Source: an uncultured Muribaculaceae bacterium (GTDB lineage: Bacteria; Bacteroidota; Bacteroidia; Bacteroidales; Muribaculaceae). From it: a DNA stretch of 64,000 nucleotides. Shown here piece after piece: positions 1-7,398 of the stretch. The notes under the pieces are model-generated. The model saw only the letters and a list, made by a program, of their open reading frames with translations, did no database searches and was not told the origin of the DNA. The number at the start of each line of letters is the position of its first letter. Within the stretch, counting starts at the first letter, position 1. A program made the position numbers and the translations under genes. The stretch is taken from contig CAJTOZ010000004.1 of NCBI GenBank assembly GCA_910578095.1, positions 1-64,000 of the forward strand. The letters are read 5' to 3'.

Positions 1-200
1 CCGACCGCGCCGGCCACGACCTGCGCTACGCCATCGACTCGCGCAAACTGCAGAGCGAGCTCGGCTGGGAGCCCTCGCTGCAATTTGAGGAAGGCATCGA
101 GAAGACCGTTCGCTGGTATCTCGACCATCAGGACTGGATGGACCACATCACCTCCGGCGCCTACGAGCGCTACTACGAGGAGATGTACGCCGGCCGCTGA
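1..200 (+). CDS. rfbB: dTDP-glucose 4,6-dehydratase, C-terminal end (partial)
   Basis: The reading frame is open from base 3 to the TGA at 198-200 and gives about 65 residues. These match the C-terminus of RmlB/RfbB-type dehydratases: an R-x-G-H-D-x-R-Y-A-I-D segment, then S-x-L-G-W-x-P, then a T-V-x-W-Y helix and a final Y-Y-E-E-M-Y stretch. RmlB converts dTDP-glucose to dTDP-4-keto-6-deoxyglucose, the second step of dTDP-rhamnose synthesis for surface polysaccharides, in the cytoplasm. The catalytic and Rossmann portions lie outside the window. A related SDR sugar-nucleotide epimerase is the main alternative, but the R-x-G-H-D-x-R-Y segment favours RmlB. Confidence 0.85.
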   Translation, partial: DRAGHDLRYAIDSRKLQSELGWEPSLQFEEGIEKTVRWYLDHQDWMDHITSGAYERYYEEMYAGR

Positions 201-234
201 TTTTTGCGGCCAGGCCCGCGAACCATTGTCATAG

Positions 235-282
235 CATGGCTGTTGTATTAGTTGTAATAATCAAACTAATATAACAGCCATG
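235..282 (+). promoter_or_regulatory. 19-bp inverted repeat enclosing the rubrerythrin start codon
   Basis: The left arm at 235-253 begins CATGGCTGTT and the right arm at 264-282 ends AACAGCCATG. The arms match at 18 of 19 positions and are separated by 10 bases. The right arm contains the ATG at 280-282. In RNA this would be a stable hairpin hiding the start codon, if transcription starts upstream of 235. In DNA it could be a regulator site. The structure is directly visible; the role is inferred. Confidence 0.6.
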
Positions 283-864
283 TCAGCATCTAAAACTAAA
301 AGTATCAAGGGTACAAAGACCGAGCTCAACCTCGTGAACTCATATATGGCGGAAGCTCAGGCTTATGCCCGTTACACCTATTATGCAAAGCAGGCCGACA
401 AGGAGGAGTATTTCCCCATCGGCGAAGTGTTCCGCGAGACAGCTGATAACGAACTTCATCACGGAAAGATATTCTTTAAACTGCTCGAAGGCGGCTCCGT
501 CGAGACTACCATGTCGGTGGATTCCGGAGTGATCGGCACAACCGCCGAGAACCTTGAGATCTCCATTAAGGAAGAGCGCGAGGAAGGCGTGGACTTCTAT
601 CTTAAGGCTGCCGCTGTGGCCGAGGAAGAGGGCTTTGCCGACATCGCCGAGCATTTCAAAGCCATCGCAGAGGTGGAGAAAACCCATATGGAGCGTTTCG
701 AGAAATACCTCAAGCAGGTGCAGGAAGGCACTGTGTGGAAGCGTAAGAAGCCTATAATGTGGCGTTGCATGGTGTGCGGATACGAATTTGAAGGCACCGA
801 GCCTCCAAAAGTGTGTCCCGCATGCGACCATCCCTATCAGCATTACAAGGCCATGGATATGTAG
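280..864 (+). CDS. rbr: Rubrerythrin
   Basis: This 194-residue protein has an N-terminal ferritin-like four-helix domain (about residues 12-150) carrying the paired glutamates and E-x-x-H-like motifs of a diiron site. A C-terminal rubredoxin-like domain follows, with cysteines at 163, 166, 179 and 182 (C-x-x-C-G and C-P-x-C). Rubrerythrins are cytoplasmic NADH-linked peroxidases that protect anaerobes from hydrogen peroxide. The length is normal for the family. The gene looks monocistronic: it is preceded by a long inverted repeat overlapping its start codon and followed by a hairpin at 889-922. It fits with OxyR and YaaA elsewhere in the window as part of an oxidant defence. Confidence 0.97.
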   Translation: MSASKTKSIKGTKTELNLVNSYMAEAQAYARYTYYAKQADKEEYFPIGEVFRETADNELHHGKIFFKLLEGGSVETTMSVDSGVIGTTAENLEISIKEEREEGVDFYLKAAAVAEEEGFADIAEHFKAIAEVEKTHMERFEKYLKQVQEGTVWKRKKPIMWRCMVCGYEFEGTEPPKVCPACDHPYQHYKAMDM

Positions 865-888
865 TCCGCACCACAGTATCCGCTTTAC

Positions 889-922
889 AAAGGCTGTGTT
901 CTTTCATTGGAACACGGCCTTT
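889..922 (+). terminator. Intrinsic terminator after rubrerythrin
   Basis: AAAGGCTGTGTTC at 889-901 pairs with GAACACGGCCTTT at 910-922 (13 bp, one T-G pair, 8-base loop). A short T-rich stretch follows. Confidence 0.7.
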
Positions 923-925
923 GAT

Positions 926-956
926 TTTGCATATATACTACGAATTGCTAATTTTG
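926..956 (+). promoter_or_regulatory. Bacteroidetes-type promoter for the secreted mosaic protein
   Basis: TTTG at 926-929, a 19-base spacer and TAATTTTG at 949-956 match the -33/-7 consensus of Bacteroidetes primary-sigma promoters. Transcription would start near 963, leaving a leader of about 34 bases before the ATG at 997. Confidence 0.75.
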
Positions 957-996
957 TACTTCAAAACCAAACCATAATTACTCAATCCAATCATTT

Positions 997-3900
997 ATGA
1001 AGCATTTCTACACATTGGTTCTGGCTGTTGCGCTCTTTTTGTCAGGGCACTCAGCTTCCGCGGCCGAGTGGTCGTTCGACTGGCCTGAAAAGCCGTCGGC
1101 TTCCAATCCGGATGTCGCTTACTTTAATTTTTCAAGCAATTACGATGCCGATCTGACCACCCAGGAGCGGACCTTCAACGGCGTATCCTGGACCGCCACG
1201 TTTGATGCGGGCACGAAACTCACCTCAACTGCCGCGGCAGGACAGGCCATAGGAAGCTTAAAAGCATTCACAAACGCATTCAACATGGCCTCCGACGGCT
1301 TCGATGGCAAAATCACTGCCGTAAAAGTGCAGACCCGCACCAAGCTTGCCGATGCCACCCTCGCCGTAACGGTAGGCGGCTCTGCATATAAGTGCGGCGA
1401 CAGTGAGAACGCGGCTATAACAACAGCCGAAACAACTGCACCGGAATACGTATTCCTGCCATCGGAAACTCCTGCCGAAGGTCAGCTCAACATCCATTGG
1501 AACCTGCCCGCGTCGGATAAAGTCACCTACATCCGTGCCATCACTGTGGTTTACGAGGAGGGCAGTTCTACGGTAGAGAAGCCGGTGTTCACTCCGGCCC
1601 CCGGAAGCTACGATGAGGCGCTCGATGTATCAATATCCGCTCCTGCCGGCGCTGAGATTTACTATACCACCGATGGCTCCAATCCCCGTATGGGCGGCAC
1701 CTTGTATAGCTCGCCTATTCATGTGGGAGCAAGCTGCACGGTGAAAGCTGTGGCAAAACTCGGGCCCGACTTCAGCGCCGTGGCCGAGGCCCGCTATGTG
1801 GTACGCGTCAGCCCGGGGCTCAGCTTCACTAAAGAAGCACTTACCATCGAGCTGCTTGAGGAAGACCTCGCGCTCATCAACAATCCCTACCGCGTGGAGC
1901 CCGTCACATACTCCTCGTCGAACAACAGCATCGCCTACTGCGACCGCTACGGCCACATATACACCTATTCCGTGGGTGAATGTGTAATCAGAGCGTCATT
2001 TGCCGGCAACACCGATTATCTGCCGCAGACTATCGAACTGCCTGTGACTGTTGTGGCCAAAGAGCCCCTTGCCGGTCTGACTGTCACTCCCGCCTCCGGC
2101 ACTTACAACGATGCCGTGGATGTGGCCATCACATGCTCCGACGAGCGTGCCAAAGCCATCTGGTACCATATCGGCGATGCCCCCATGACACTTGACGATC
2201 TTGGGATTCTCGACGATTTTGAAATACACCCCTCCACATCGCTTTCGCTCAATATCGACCATAGCTGCGTGCTGTCCGTACAGGCCATGGGCGAGAATGT
2301 GTGGAGCGAGCCACAGTTCATCAGCTACACTGTAAATATGCCTCTGCGGGCCGACTTCCGCGGGCCTCAGGCGTTTACCACCATCTACCGCAACGGTTTC
2401 GACTCCACGGAGGAGGCCAATGAATGGAAGTTCTCGCAGGGCTCATCCTGGGGACTTGTTTCGAACTCGTCCTTTAATGGAGTTCCTGACTTTTCGGCTA
2501 TCAATCCCGAGAGCAAATATTCGCTGTTCCATCGCTATGCCAATACAGGCGATGCTTCTGTCATCACTTCGCCCGACATCGTTGTTCCGGCAGATGCCAT
2601 GGTGCGTTTCTATGCCCTTTTCAATCCGGTGTGGATCTATGATGGCAATCTTGAACTGTATGTGTGCGAGAATGTGGACGGTGCGCAGCCGGTAAAGATA
2701 TGGGATGCGTTCCTGGCTTCGCAGCAAGCGGCCACCGACGACATAAAATGGACACAATATAGTGCCGACCTGAGCAAATATGCCGGTAAAGAAGTGTATT
2801 TCGCCTATGTGTATTATCTGACCAATGGCGACAATGTGCTCATCGACGATTTCGAGGTTGTGGCTCCTGATGGCGATGGCTCTACCGTCACACTTTCCGT
2901 TGGCGAGACGGCGCGCTTCACCGATCTGTCCACCGGAGCGCCCGAGACATATCTGTGGTCGTTCCCCGGCGCGGATAGCGAAAGCTCGACGGAGCGCAAC
3001 CCGGATGTGGTATATTCCAAGCCCGGAACTTATACCGTGAGCCTTACCGTGGGCCGCGGCAGCGAGACCGCTACCGCCACACGGGAAAACTATGTGGTGG
3101 TGAAGGCTCAGGCTCCTACAGCCGCCATTTCCGTAATCCCCGCGCCGTATTATTCCCCCGAAGCCTCTATTGTGGTGCCTCTCGGAACAGAGATCACTTA
3201 CAGCGATGCATCTACCGGTGCTCCCACCGCTTACAGCTGGACCCTCACCGGAGCCGATGTGGAGAATTCGACCGCATCGTCCGTAACGGTCAAATATGCG
3301 GCTGAAGGCATGTATGATGTCGATCTTACCGTAAGCAATGAAGCCGGTTCATCGTCGGCTTATATCACCGGGATAAAGGCCGGCGGTAAAACTCCCGTAT
3401 GGAATATCTCGGCTGCGGAGAACGCTAATCTGGCGCCCGTAGATCTTTCCTGGTACGGTTATTATTGCGGCACCAACTGGCTGGGAATGGAGGCCTTTGC
3501 CGAACGCTTTGAAGCCCCCATGGCCGAAGCTACCATAAGCGCGGTGAATGTGTACTTTGCGGTAGCCGACGTTGCTTCGCCGGATGCACCCGTGAAGGTG
3601 GAGATATGTGCGCAGGGTGCCGATGGTATGCCGGGCGATGTGCTTGCTTCCGCGGCCATGCCGGCCTCGCAGCTTGTCGATGCGTCCCAGACGTACAACG
3701 ATCCTACGGTATTTGTCCTGAACAAAGCCGTGAAGTTGGACGCGCCCTTCTTCGTTGTTATTTCCGGCTTCCCCTGCGACAGTGAGGAATCTTCCGTCAA
3801 CAATCTTGCAGTGTATGCTCTGCGCCGCGGAGAGGGAGCCCGCAACACGGCTTTCCATCTGCTCCGCGAGACCGATGACAGCTACCAGTACACCGGCGAA

Positions 3901-4131
3901 AAGAAGTGGTACGCTCAGACCGACGAACCTACTTCGCTGGCTATTGCACCCGTTGTGGAGTTCGCCGCTCCCGCTTCCGGCATCCAGAATATAGGAGCCG
4001 ATGAGGCGGCAACTGACGCTGAAGCCACATATTATACCATCCAGGGCATCCGCGTGGCTGCCGAGAATCTGGCTCCCGGCATATACATCCGGGTGGTAGC
4101 CGGACGTGCCGAAAAGATAGCCGTTCGCTGA
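997..4131 (+). CDS. Large secreted mosaic protein with chitobiase-like, anchor-J-like and PKD domains and a sorting-type C-terminus
   Basis: This 1044-residue protein begins with a signal peptide (about 1-22). Around 198-268 there is a chitobiase/HexA C-terminal-type beta domain (Y-Y-T-T-D-G-S-x-P), and a weaker copy follows near 363. A jelly-roll region resembling choice-of-anchor J domains spans roughly 470-625, with W-x-x-x-S-x-D-L and N-x-V-L-I-D-D-F landmarks. Two PKD domains lie at about 633-790, each with a W-x-x-x-G-A-D core and a Y/V-T/D-V-x-L-T-V strand. The last 40 residues (Y-Y-T-I-Q-G-I-R-V, then P-G-I-Y-I) resemble the C-terminal domains found on surface proteins of Bacteroidales. 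No catalytic domain is recognised, so a binding or adhesive role is inferred. It is a single gene with its own promoter and terminator. Confidence 0.8.
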   Translation: MKHFYTLVLAVALFLSGHSASAAEWSFDWPEKPSASNPDVAYFNFSSNYDADLTTQERTFNGVSWTATFDAGTKLTSTAAAGQAIGSLKAFTNAFNMASDGFDGKITAVKVQTRTKLADATLAVTVGGSAYKCGDSENAAITTAETTAPEYVFLPSETPAEGQLNIHWNLPASDKVTYIRAITVVYEEGSSTVEKPVFTPAPGSYDEALDVSISAPAGAEIYYTTDGSNPRMGGTLYSSPIHVGASCTVKAVAKLGPDFSAVAEARYVVRVSPGLSFTKEALTIELLEEDLALINNPYRVEPVTYSSSNNSIAYCDRYGHIYTYSVGECVIRASFAGNTDYLPQTIELPVTVVAKEPLAGLTVTPASGTYNDAVDVAITCSDERAKAIWYHIGDAPMTLDDLGILDDFEIHPSTSLSLNIDHSCVLSVQAMGENVWSEPQFISYTVNMPLRADFRGPQAFTTIYRNGFDSTEEANEWKFSQGSSWGLVSNSSFNGVPDFSAINPESKYSLFHRYANTGDASVITSPDIVVPADAMVRFYALFNPVWIYDGNLELYVCENVDGAQPVKIWDAFLASQQAATDDIKWTQYSADLSKYAGKEVYFAYVYYLTNGDNVLIDDFEVVAPDGDGSTVTLSVGETARFTDLSTGAPETYLWSFPGADSESSTERNPDVVYSKPGTYTVSLTVGRGSETATATRENYVVVKAQAPTAAISVIPAPYYSPEASIVVPLGTEITYSDASTGAPTAYSWTLTGADVENSTASSVTVKYAAEGMYDVDLTVSNEAGSSSAYITGIKAGGKTPVWNISAAENANLAPVDLSWYGYYCGTNWLGMEAFAERFEAPMAEATISAVNVYFAVADVASPDAPVKVEICAQGADGMPGDVLASAAMPASQLVDASQTYNDPTVFVLNKAVKLDAPFFVVISGFPCDSEESSVNNLAVYALRRGEGARNTAFHLLRETDDSYQYTGEKKWYAQTDEPTSLAIAPVVEFAAPASGIQNIGADEAATDAEATYYTIQGIRVAAENLAPGIYIRVVAGRAEKIAVR

Positions 4132-4152
4132 TCCTGTATATCGTTCTGCCAC

Positions 4153-4194
4153 ACAGCCCCGTGCGCCTCTCTCATGGACAGTGCACGGGGCTGT
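4153..4194 (+). terminator. Intrinsic terminator after the mosaic protein
   Basis: ACAGCCCCGTGC at 4153-4164 and GCACGGGGCTGT at 4183-4194 form a perfect 12-bp stem. The base is followed by a short T/C-rich run. Confidence 0.7.
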
Positions 4195-4210
4195 TCTTGC
4201 AATCGGTTCG

Positions 4211-4249
4211 AAAACATGTTGTAAAACATGTTTTATGCTAATGTGCATA
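4211..4249. repeat. Palindromic cluster upstream of ndk
   Basis: AAAACATG occurs twice (4211-4218 and 4223-4230). The second copy is half of the 12-bp perfect palindrome AAAACATGTTTT (4223-4234). The adjoining TTATGC and GCATAA arms (4234-4249) form another small inverted repeat. The function is unknown; a regulator site is possible. Confidence 0.4.
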
Positions 4250-4341
4250 AACACAGCGCTTTACCGCAGAATGCCGAGAACGTTAACTTGCATTTCACAT
4301 TATTTAAACACGGATTTCTTCGTTTTCTGCTCAAAAATGGC

Positions 4342-4349
4342 TAATTTTG
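4342..4349 (+). promoter_or_regulatory. -7 element of the ndk promoter
   Basis: TAATTTTG matches TAnnTTTG, and transcription would start near 4356. No good -33 TTTG is present at the expected distance. The element lies inside the in-frame extension that would start at 4337, which supports the later ATG at 4391 as the real start of ndk. Confidence 0.5.
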
Positions 4350-4390
4350 AAAGCAAATCAAAAAAGAAGGGCACGTTCCCCGGTTCAAAT

Positions 4391-4852
4391 ATGGAGCAGA
4401 CATTAGTAATCCTGAAACCTTCCACCATCCGCCGTTTCCTTGTAGGCGATGTCCTCACCCGATTCCAGCACAAAGGTCTTATCATCAGCGGCATTAAAAT
4501 GATGCAGCTTGATGAGACGATTCTGCGCGAGCATTATGCTCATCTCGTAGACCGTCCTTTCTTCCCCGACCTGGTGGAGTCTATGACGGCTACCCCCGTG
4601 ATAGTAGTATGCCTTAAGGGAAAGGATGCCGTGGCCGTTGTGCGCGCCATGACGGGTTCCACCAATTCCCGCAATGCCGCGCCCGGAACTATCCGCGGCG
4701 ACTTCGGTATGAGCGGTCAGGAAAATATTGTTCATGCATCTGACAGCCCCGAGAATGCAGCCGTAGAAATCAAACGCTTCTTCCATCCCGATGAGATTTT
4801 CGATTATCTGCCCTGCGCCCTTCGTCTTCTTTACGCTCCGGACGAGCTCTAA
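4391..4852 (+). CDS. ndk: Nucleoside diphosphate kinase
   Basis: Transfers the gamma-phosphate between nucleoside triphosphates and diphosphates through a phosphohistidine. The 153-residue product has the family N-terminus (T-L-V-I-L-K-P), the T-x-x-R-N-A-A-P-G-T-I-R-G-D-F segment and the catalytic histidine at residue 115 in N-I-V-H-A-S-D-S. The length matches Bacteroides Ndk. An in-frame ATG at 4337 would add a lysine-rich tail absent from the family and overlaps a -7 element, so 4391 was chosen. The M23 peptidase gene begins 24 bases downstream, so the two are probably co-transcribed and end at the hairpin at 5887. Confidence 0.96.
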   Translation: MEQTLVILKPSTIRRFLVGDVLTRFQHKGLIISGIKMMQLDETILREHYAHLVDRPFFPDLVESMTATPVIVVCLKGKDAVAVVRAMTGSTNSRNAAPGTIRGDFGMSGQENIVHASDSPENAAVEIKRFFHPDEIFDYLPCALRLLYAPDEL

Positions 4853-4876
4853 CGCAGAATAACCTTTAAAAAGCAG

Positions 4877-5860
4877 ATGAAACTCTCTCAAAGCATACAG
4901 AACATATCGGCCGGCCTGATTCTCGCTGTTTTCGGATGTGCGGCAGCTGCGGCACAGAATTATCAGCTTCCGGGTCAGCACCGGCAACAGCACGGCGATC
5001 TCCTCGCCAACCAGGGCAGCACCGGCGCCCAGGTGGAAAACACCTCTAAATATCTTGAAGCACTCTTCGCCGAAGAGGAAGAACCTGAATTTGACATCTA
5101 TACCGAAGGTTGGGACAGCCAGCACGTCAATTGCTACGCCGGTGTGTCCGTGCCTGAGACCGCCGATATCGACGTATCCAAGTTCGCCATGCCCGTGCCC
5201 GGATACATCACGTCGCCTTACGGCTATCGCCGCCGCTTCCGCCGCATGCATAAGGGCGTGGACCTGAAAGTGAATATAGGCGACACGGTTTATGCAGCCT
5301 TCGACGGCCGCGTGCGTATCACCAATTTTGAGCGTCGAGGTTATGGCTACTACGTGGTATTGCGCCATACCAATGACCTTGAAACAGTGTATGGCCACCT
5401 TTCGAAGTTCCTCGTGGAGCCCGATCAATACGTAAAAGCCGGACAGCCGATAGCACTTGGCGGCAATACCGGTCGCTCCACCGGCCCGCATCTCCATTTC
5501 GAGACACGCTATATGGGCTATGCTATCAATCCGTGCGCGATTTTCGATTTTGCCAATCAGACAACCCATACGGACACTTATACGTTTGACAAGCGTACCT
5601 ATCAGAATGCCCGAAACTTCTCTCCCAAAGCCAATGAGGAGTATGCTCAGGCATATCGCGCCAAGTACCCCAACAAGCCTGTGCCGGCATCCGCATCGTC
5701 CGGCCGCAGCAGCGGTTCGAAAAGCTATACCGTGCGTAAGGGCGATACGCTGGGGCGTATAGCTGCCAAAAACGGAACCAAAGTGGCCACTATCTGCCGT
5801 CTTAACGGCATCACCACCAAGAGCGTGCTGCGTCCCGGCCAGAAACTGCGCCTGAGATAA
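4877..5860 (+). CDS. Secreted M23 endopeptidase with C-terminal LysM domain
   Basis: This 327-residue protein has a signal peptide (about 1-26). Its M23 zinc-peptidase domain (about 110-230) carries H-K-G-V-D at the first metal site and H-L-H-F as the second motif. After a Ser/Gly-rich linker comes a C-terminal LysM repeat (about 283-327: Y-T-V-R-K-G-D-T-L, then G-Q-K-L-R-L). Such proteins cleave peptide crossbridges of peptidoglycan in the periplasm, or act as activators of amidases. All M23 ligands seem present, so an active enzyme is likely. It follows ndk by 24 bases and has no clear promoter of its own. Confidence 0.92.
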   Translation: MKLSQSIQNISAGLILAVFGCAAAAAQNYQLPGQHRQQHGDLLANQGSTGAQVENTSKYLEALFAEEEEPEFDIYTEGWDSQHVNCYAGVSVPETADIDVSKFAMPVPGYITSPYGYRRRFRRMHKGVDLKVNIGDTVYAAFDGRVRITNFERRGYGYYVVLRHTNDLETVYGHLSKFLVEPDQYVKAGQPIALGGNTGRSTGPHLHFETRYMGYAINPCAIFDFANQTTHTDTYTFDKRTYQNARNFSPKANEEYAQAYRAKYPNKPVPASASSGRSSGSKSYTVRKGDTLGRIAAKNGTKVATICRLNGITTKSVLRPGQKLRLR

Positions 5861-5886
5861 GCACCCTGTGGACACAAAAGCATTAT

Positions 5887-5917
5887 GGGCGCGGCCGCGA
5901 TAGCGGTTGCGCCCTTT
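5887..5917 (+). terminator. Intrinsic terminator of the ndk-M23 unit
   Basis: GGGCGCGGCCGC (5887-5898) pairs with GCGGTTGCGCCC (5903-5914) across a 4-base loop, with two G-T pairs, followed by TTT. The rest of the 5861-6099 gap shows no gene, and I could not fit a consensus promoter for the next gene. Confidence 0.6.
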
Positions 5918-6099
5918 GTGGAAAAATAGACGTCGGAGTTCCGGCGGCATGCAGGTGCCGTGGCGTACGGTAGGCAATATGGTTTCTCTGTTCATATAAG
6001 AGCGGGATGTGCCATAGAATTCATGTCTATACGTGATATTTCCGGAGCCCGAGAACTTAGAGAATTTATTGATTGTTGAAAGATTATACTATTTGATTT

Positions 6100-7389
6100 A
6101 TGGAGAGTACCGGTAAAAAAGAACGAATTGTGATCATAGGCGCCGGATTCGGAGGCCTTACGCTGGCAAAGCATGTGGATAAATCCAGATACGAGGTGGT
6201 GATTGTGGATCGCCGCAATTATCATAGTTTTCCGCCTCTGTTCTATCAGGTGGCGTCCAGCGGCCTTGAACCGGCCAATATAGCGTTTCCTATCCGCCGC
6301 GAGTTGCGTGCCCGGCGCATGCGCGATGCGCGCTACCACTACGGCAAGGTGACTGAAATAGATATGAAGGCCCGCGAGGTGGCTACTCAATACGAACGCA
6401 TTCCATTCGACAAACTGGTGATAGCAGCCGGAACTACAAACAACTTCTTCGGTATTGAGGGCCTGGACGAGCATGTGTACACGATGAAGACCGTGCCGGA
6501 AGCCGTGCGTGCGCGCAATGCTATCCTGGGGCGGCTGGAGCGCGGAAGCCTTGAGCGCGATCCTGAGAAACGCCGTGCGCTGCTCACCTTTGTGGTGGTG
6601 GGCGGTGGCCCGGCCGGAGTTGAGGTGGCAGGGGCGCTCGGCGAGATGAAGCGCTACATTGTGCCCCGTGAATATCCTGGAATAGACCGCGATGAAGTGC
6701 GTGTGATTCTTGTGGAAGGCACCGACAAGCTGCTCGGCACCATGACGGCTGCGTCCGGCCGCGATGCCGAGACCGCCCTTGGCGAGCTCATGGTGGACAT
6801 TTATCTGAAGCGCACTGTTAAATCAGTGGCCGATGGAGTCGTGACGTTTGCCGGCGGTACCACTCTTGAGGCCGAAACAGTGGTGTGGACGGCGGGTGTC
6901 ACCGGAGTGCCTTTCCATCTGACGGGTACCGAGGTACAGGCCGGCCGCGGCGGCCGCTTTGTTGTGGATGAATATAACCGTGTGGAAGGGTTGGAAGGCG
7001 TGTATGCCATAGGCGACATAGCCATGCATGCCGATGAACGCTATCCGCGAGGATGCCCGCAGGTGGCACAGCCGGCTATCCAGCAGGCGCGCACGCTCGC
7101 ATGCAATCTCAACAGCGGGAATTTCACGCGTCCGTTCAGCTACAACGACAAAGGATCCATGGCCACCATTGGCCGAAACCGTGCCGTGGTGGATATGGGC
7201 AAGACCCATTTCAGCGGTTTTCCGGCATGGCTTTTATGGATGGCCGTGCATCTGATGAGCCTGATGGGAATGCGCAACCGTGTGATGGTATTCTTCAACT
7301 GGTGCCTCAATTATTTCAACTTCGGCTCGCCGCTGCGTGTGCTTATGCGCCCGTCGCGTCTGCCACTGCCCTCGTTCCGCGACGAGTAG
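6100..7389 (+). CDS. ndh: Type II NADH:quinone oxidoreductase (NDH-2-like)
   Basis: This 429-residue flavoprotein has an N-terminal FAD-binding fold (I-I-G-A-G-F-G-G-L, residues about 12-20) and a second NAD-binding glycine motif (V-V-G-G-G-P-A-G-V-E-V-A, about 166-177). The family segment A-I-G-D-I-A and the A-x-Q-A-x-x-Q quinone-site region follow near 305-330. A hydrophobic, amphipathic C-terminus (about 365-400) would attach it to the inner membrane. NDH-2 passes electrons from NADH to quinone without pumping protons. It stands alone between the M23 gene and the convergent murF-alr operon, and the stop codons of the two converging units are only about 10 bases apart. Confidence 0.93.
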   Translation: MESTGKKERIVIIGAGFGGLTLAKHVDKSRYEVVIVDRRNYHSFPPLFYQVASSGLEPANIAFPIRRELRARRMRDARYHYGKVTEIDMKAREVATQYERIPFDKLVIAAGTTNNFFGIEGLDEHVYTMKTVPEAVRARNAILGRLERGSLERDPEKRRALLTFVVVGGGPAGVEVAGALGEMKRYIVPREYPGIDRDEVRVILVEGTDKLLGTMTAASGRDAETALGELMVDIYLKRTVKSVADGVVTFAGGTTLEAETVVWTAGVTGVPFHLTGTEVQAGRGGRFVVDEYNRVEGLEGVYAIGDIAMHADERYPRGCPQVAQPAIQQARTLACNLNSGNFTRPFSYNDKGSMATIGRNRAVVDMGKTHFSGFPAWLLWMAVHLMSLMGMRNRVMVFFNWCLNYFNFGSPLRVLMRPSRLPLPSFRDE

Positions 7390-7398
7390 CGCCACACT

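Noticed and set aside
4403..5995. A 530-codon open frame on the minus strand across ndk and the M23 gene
   Set aside because: It is antisense to two well-supported genes, has no recognisable domain and a His/Arg-rich composition typical of antisense frames in GC-rich DNA.
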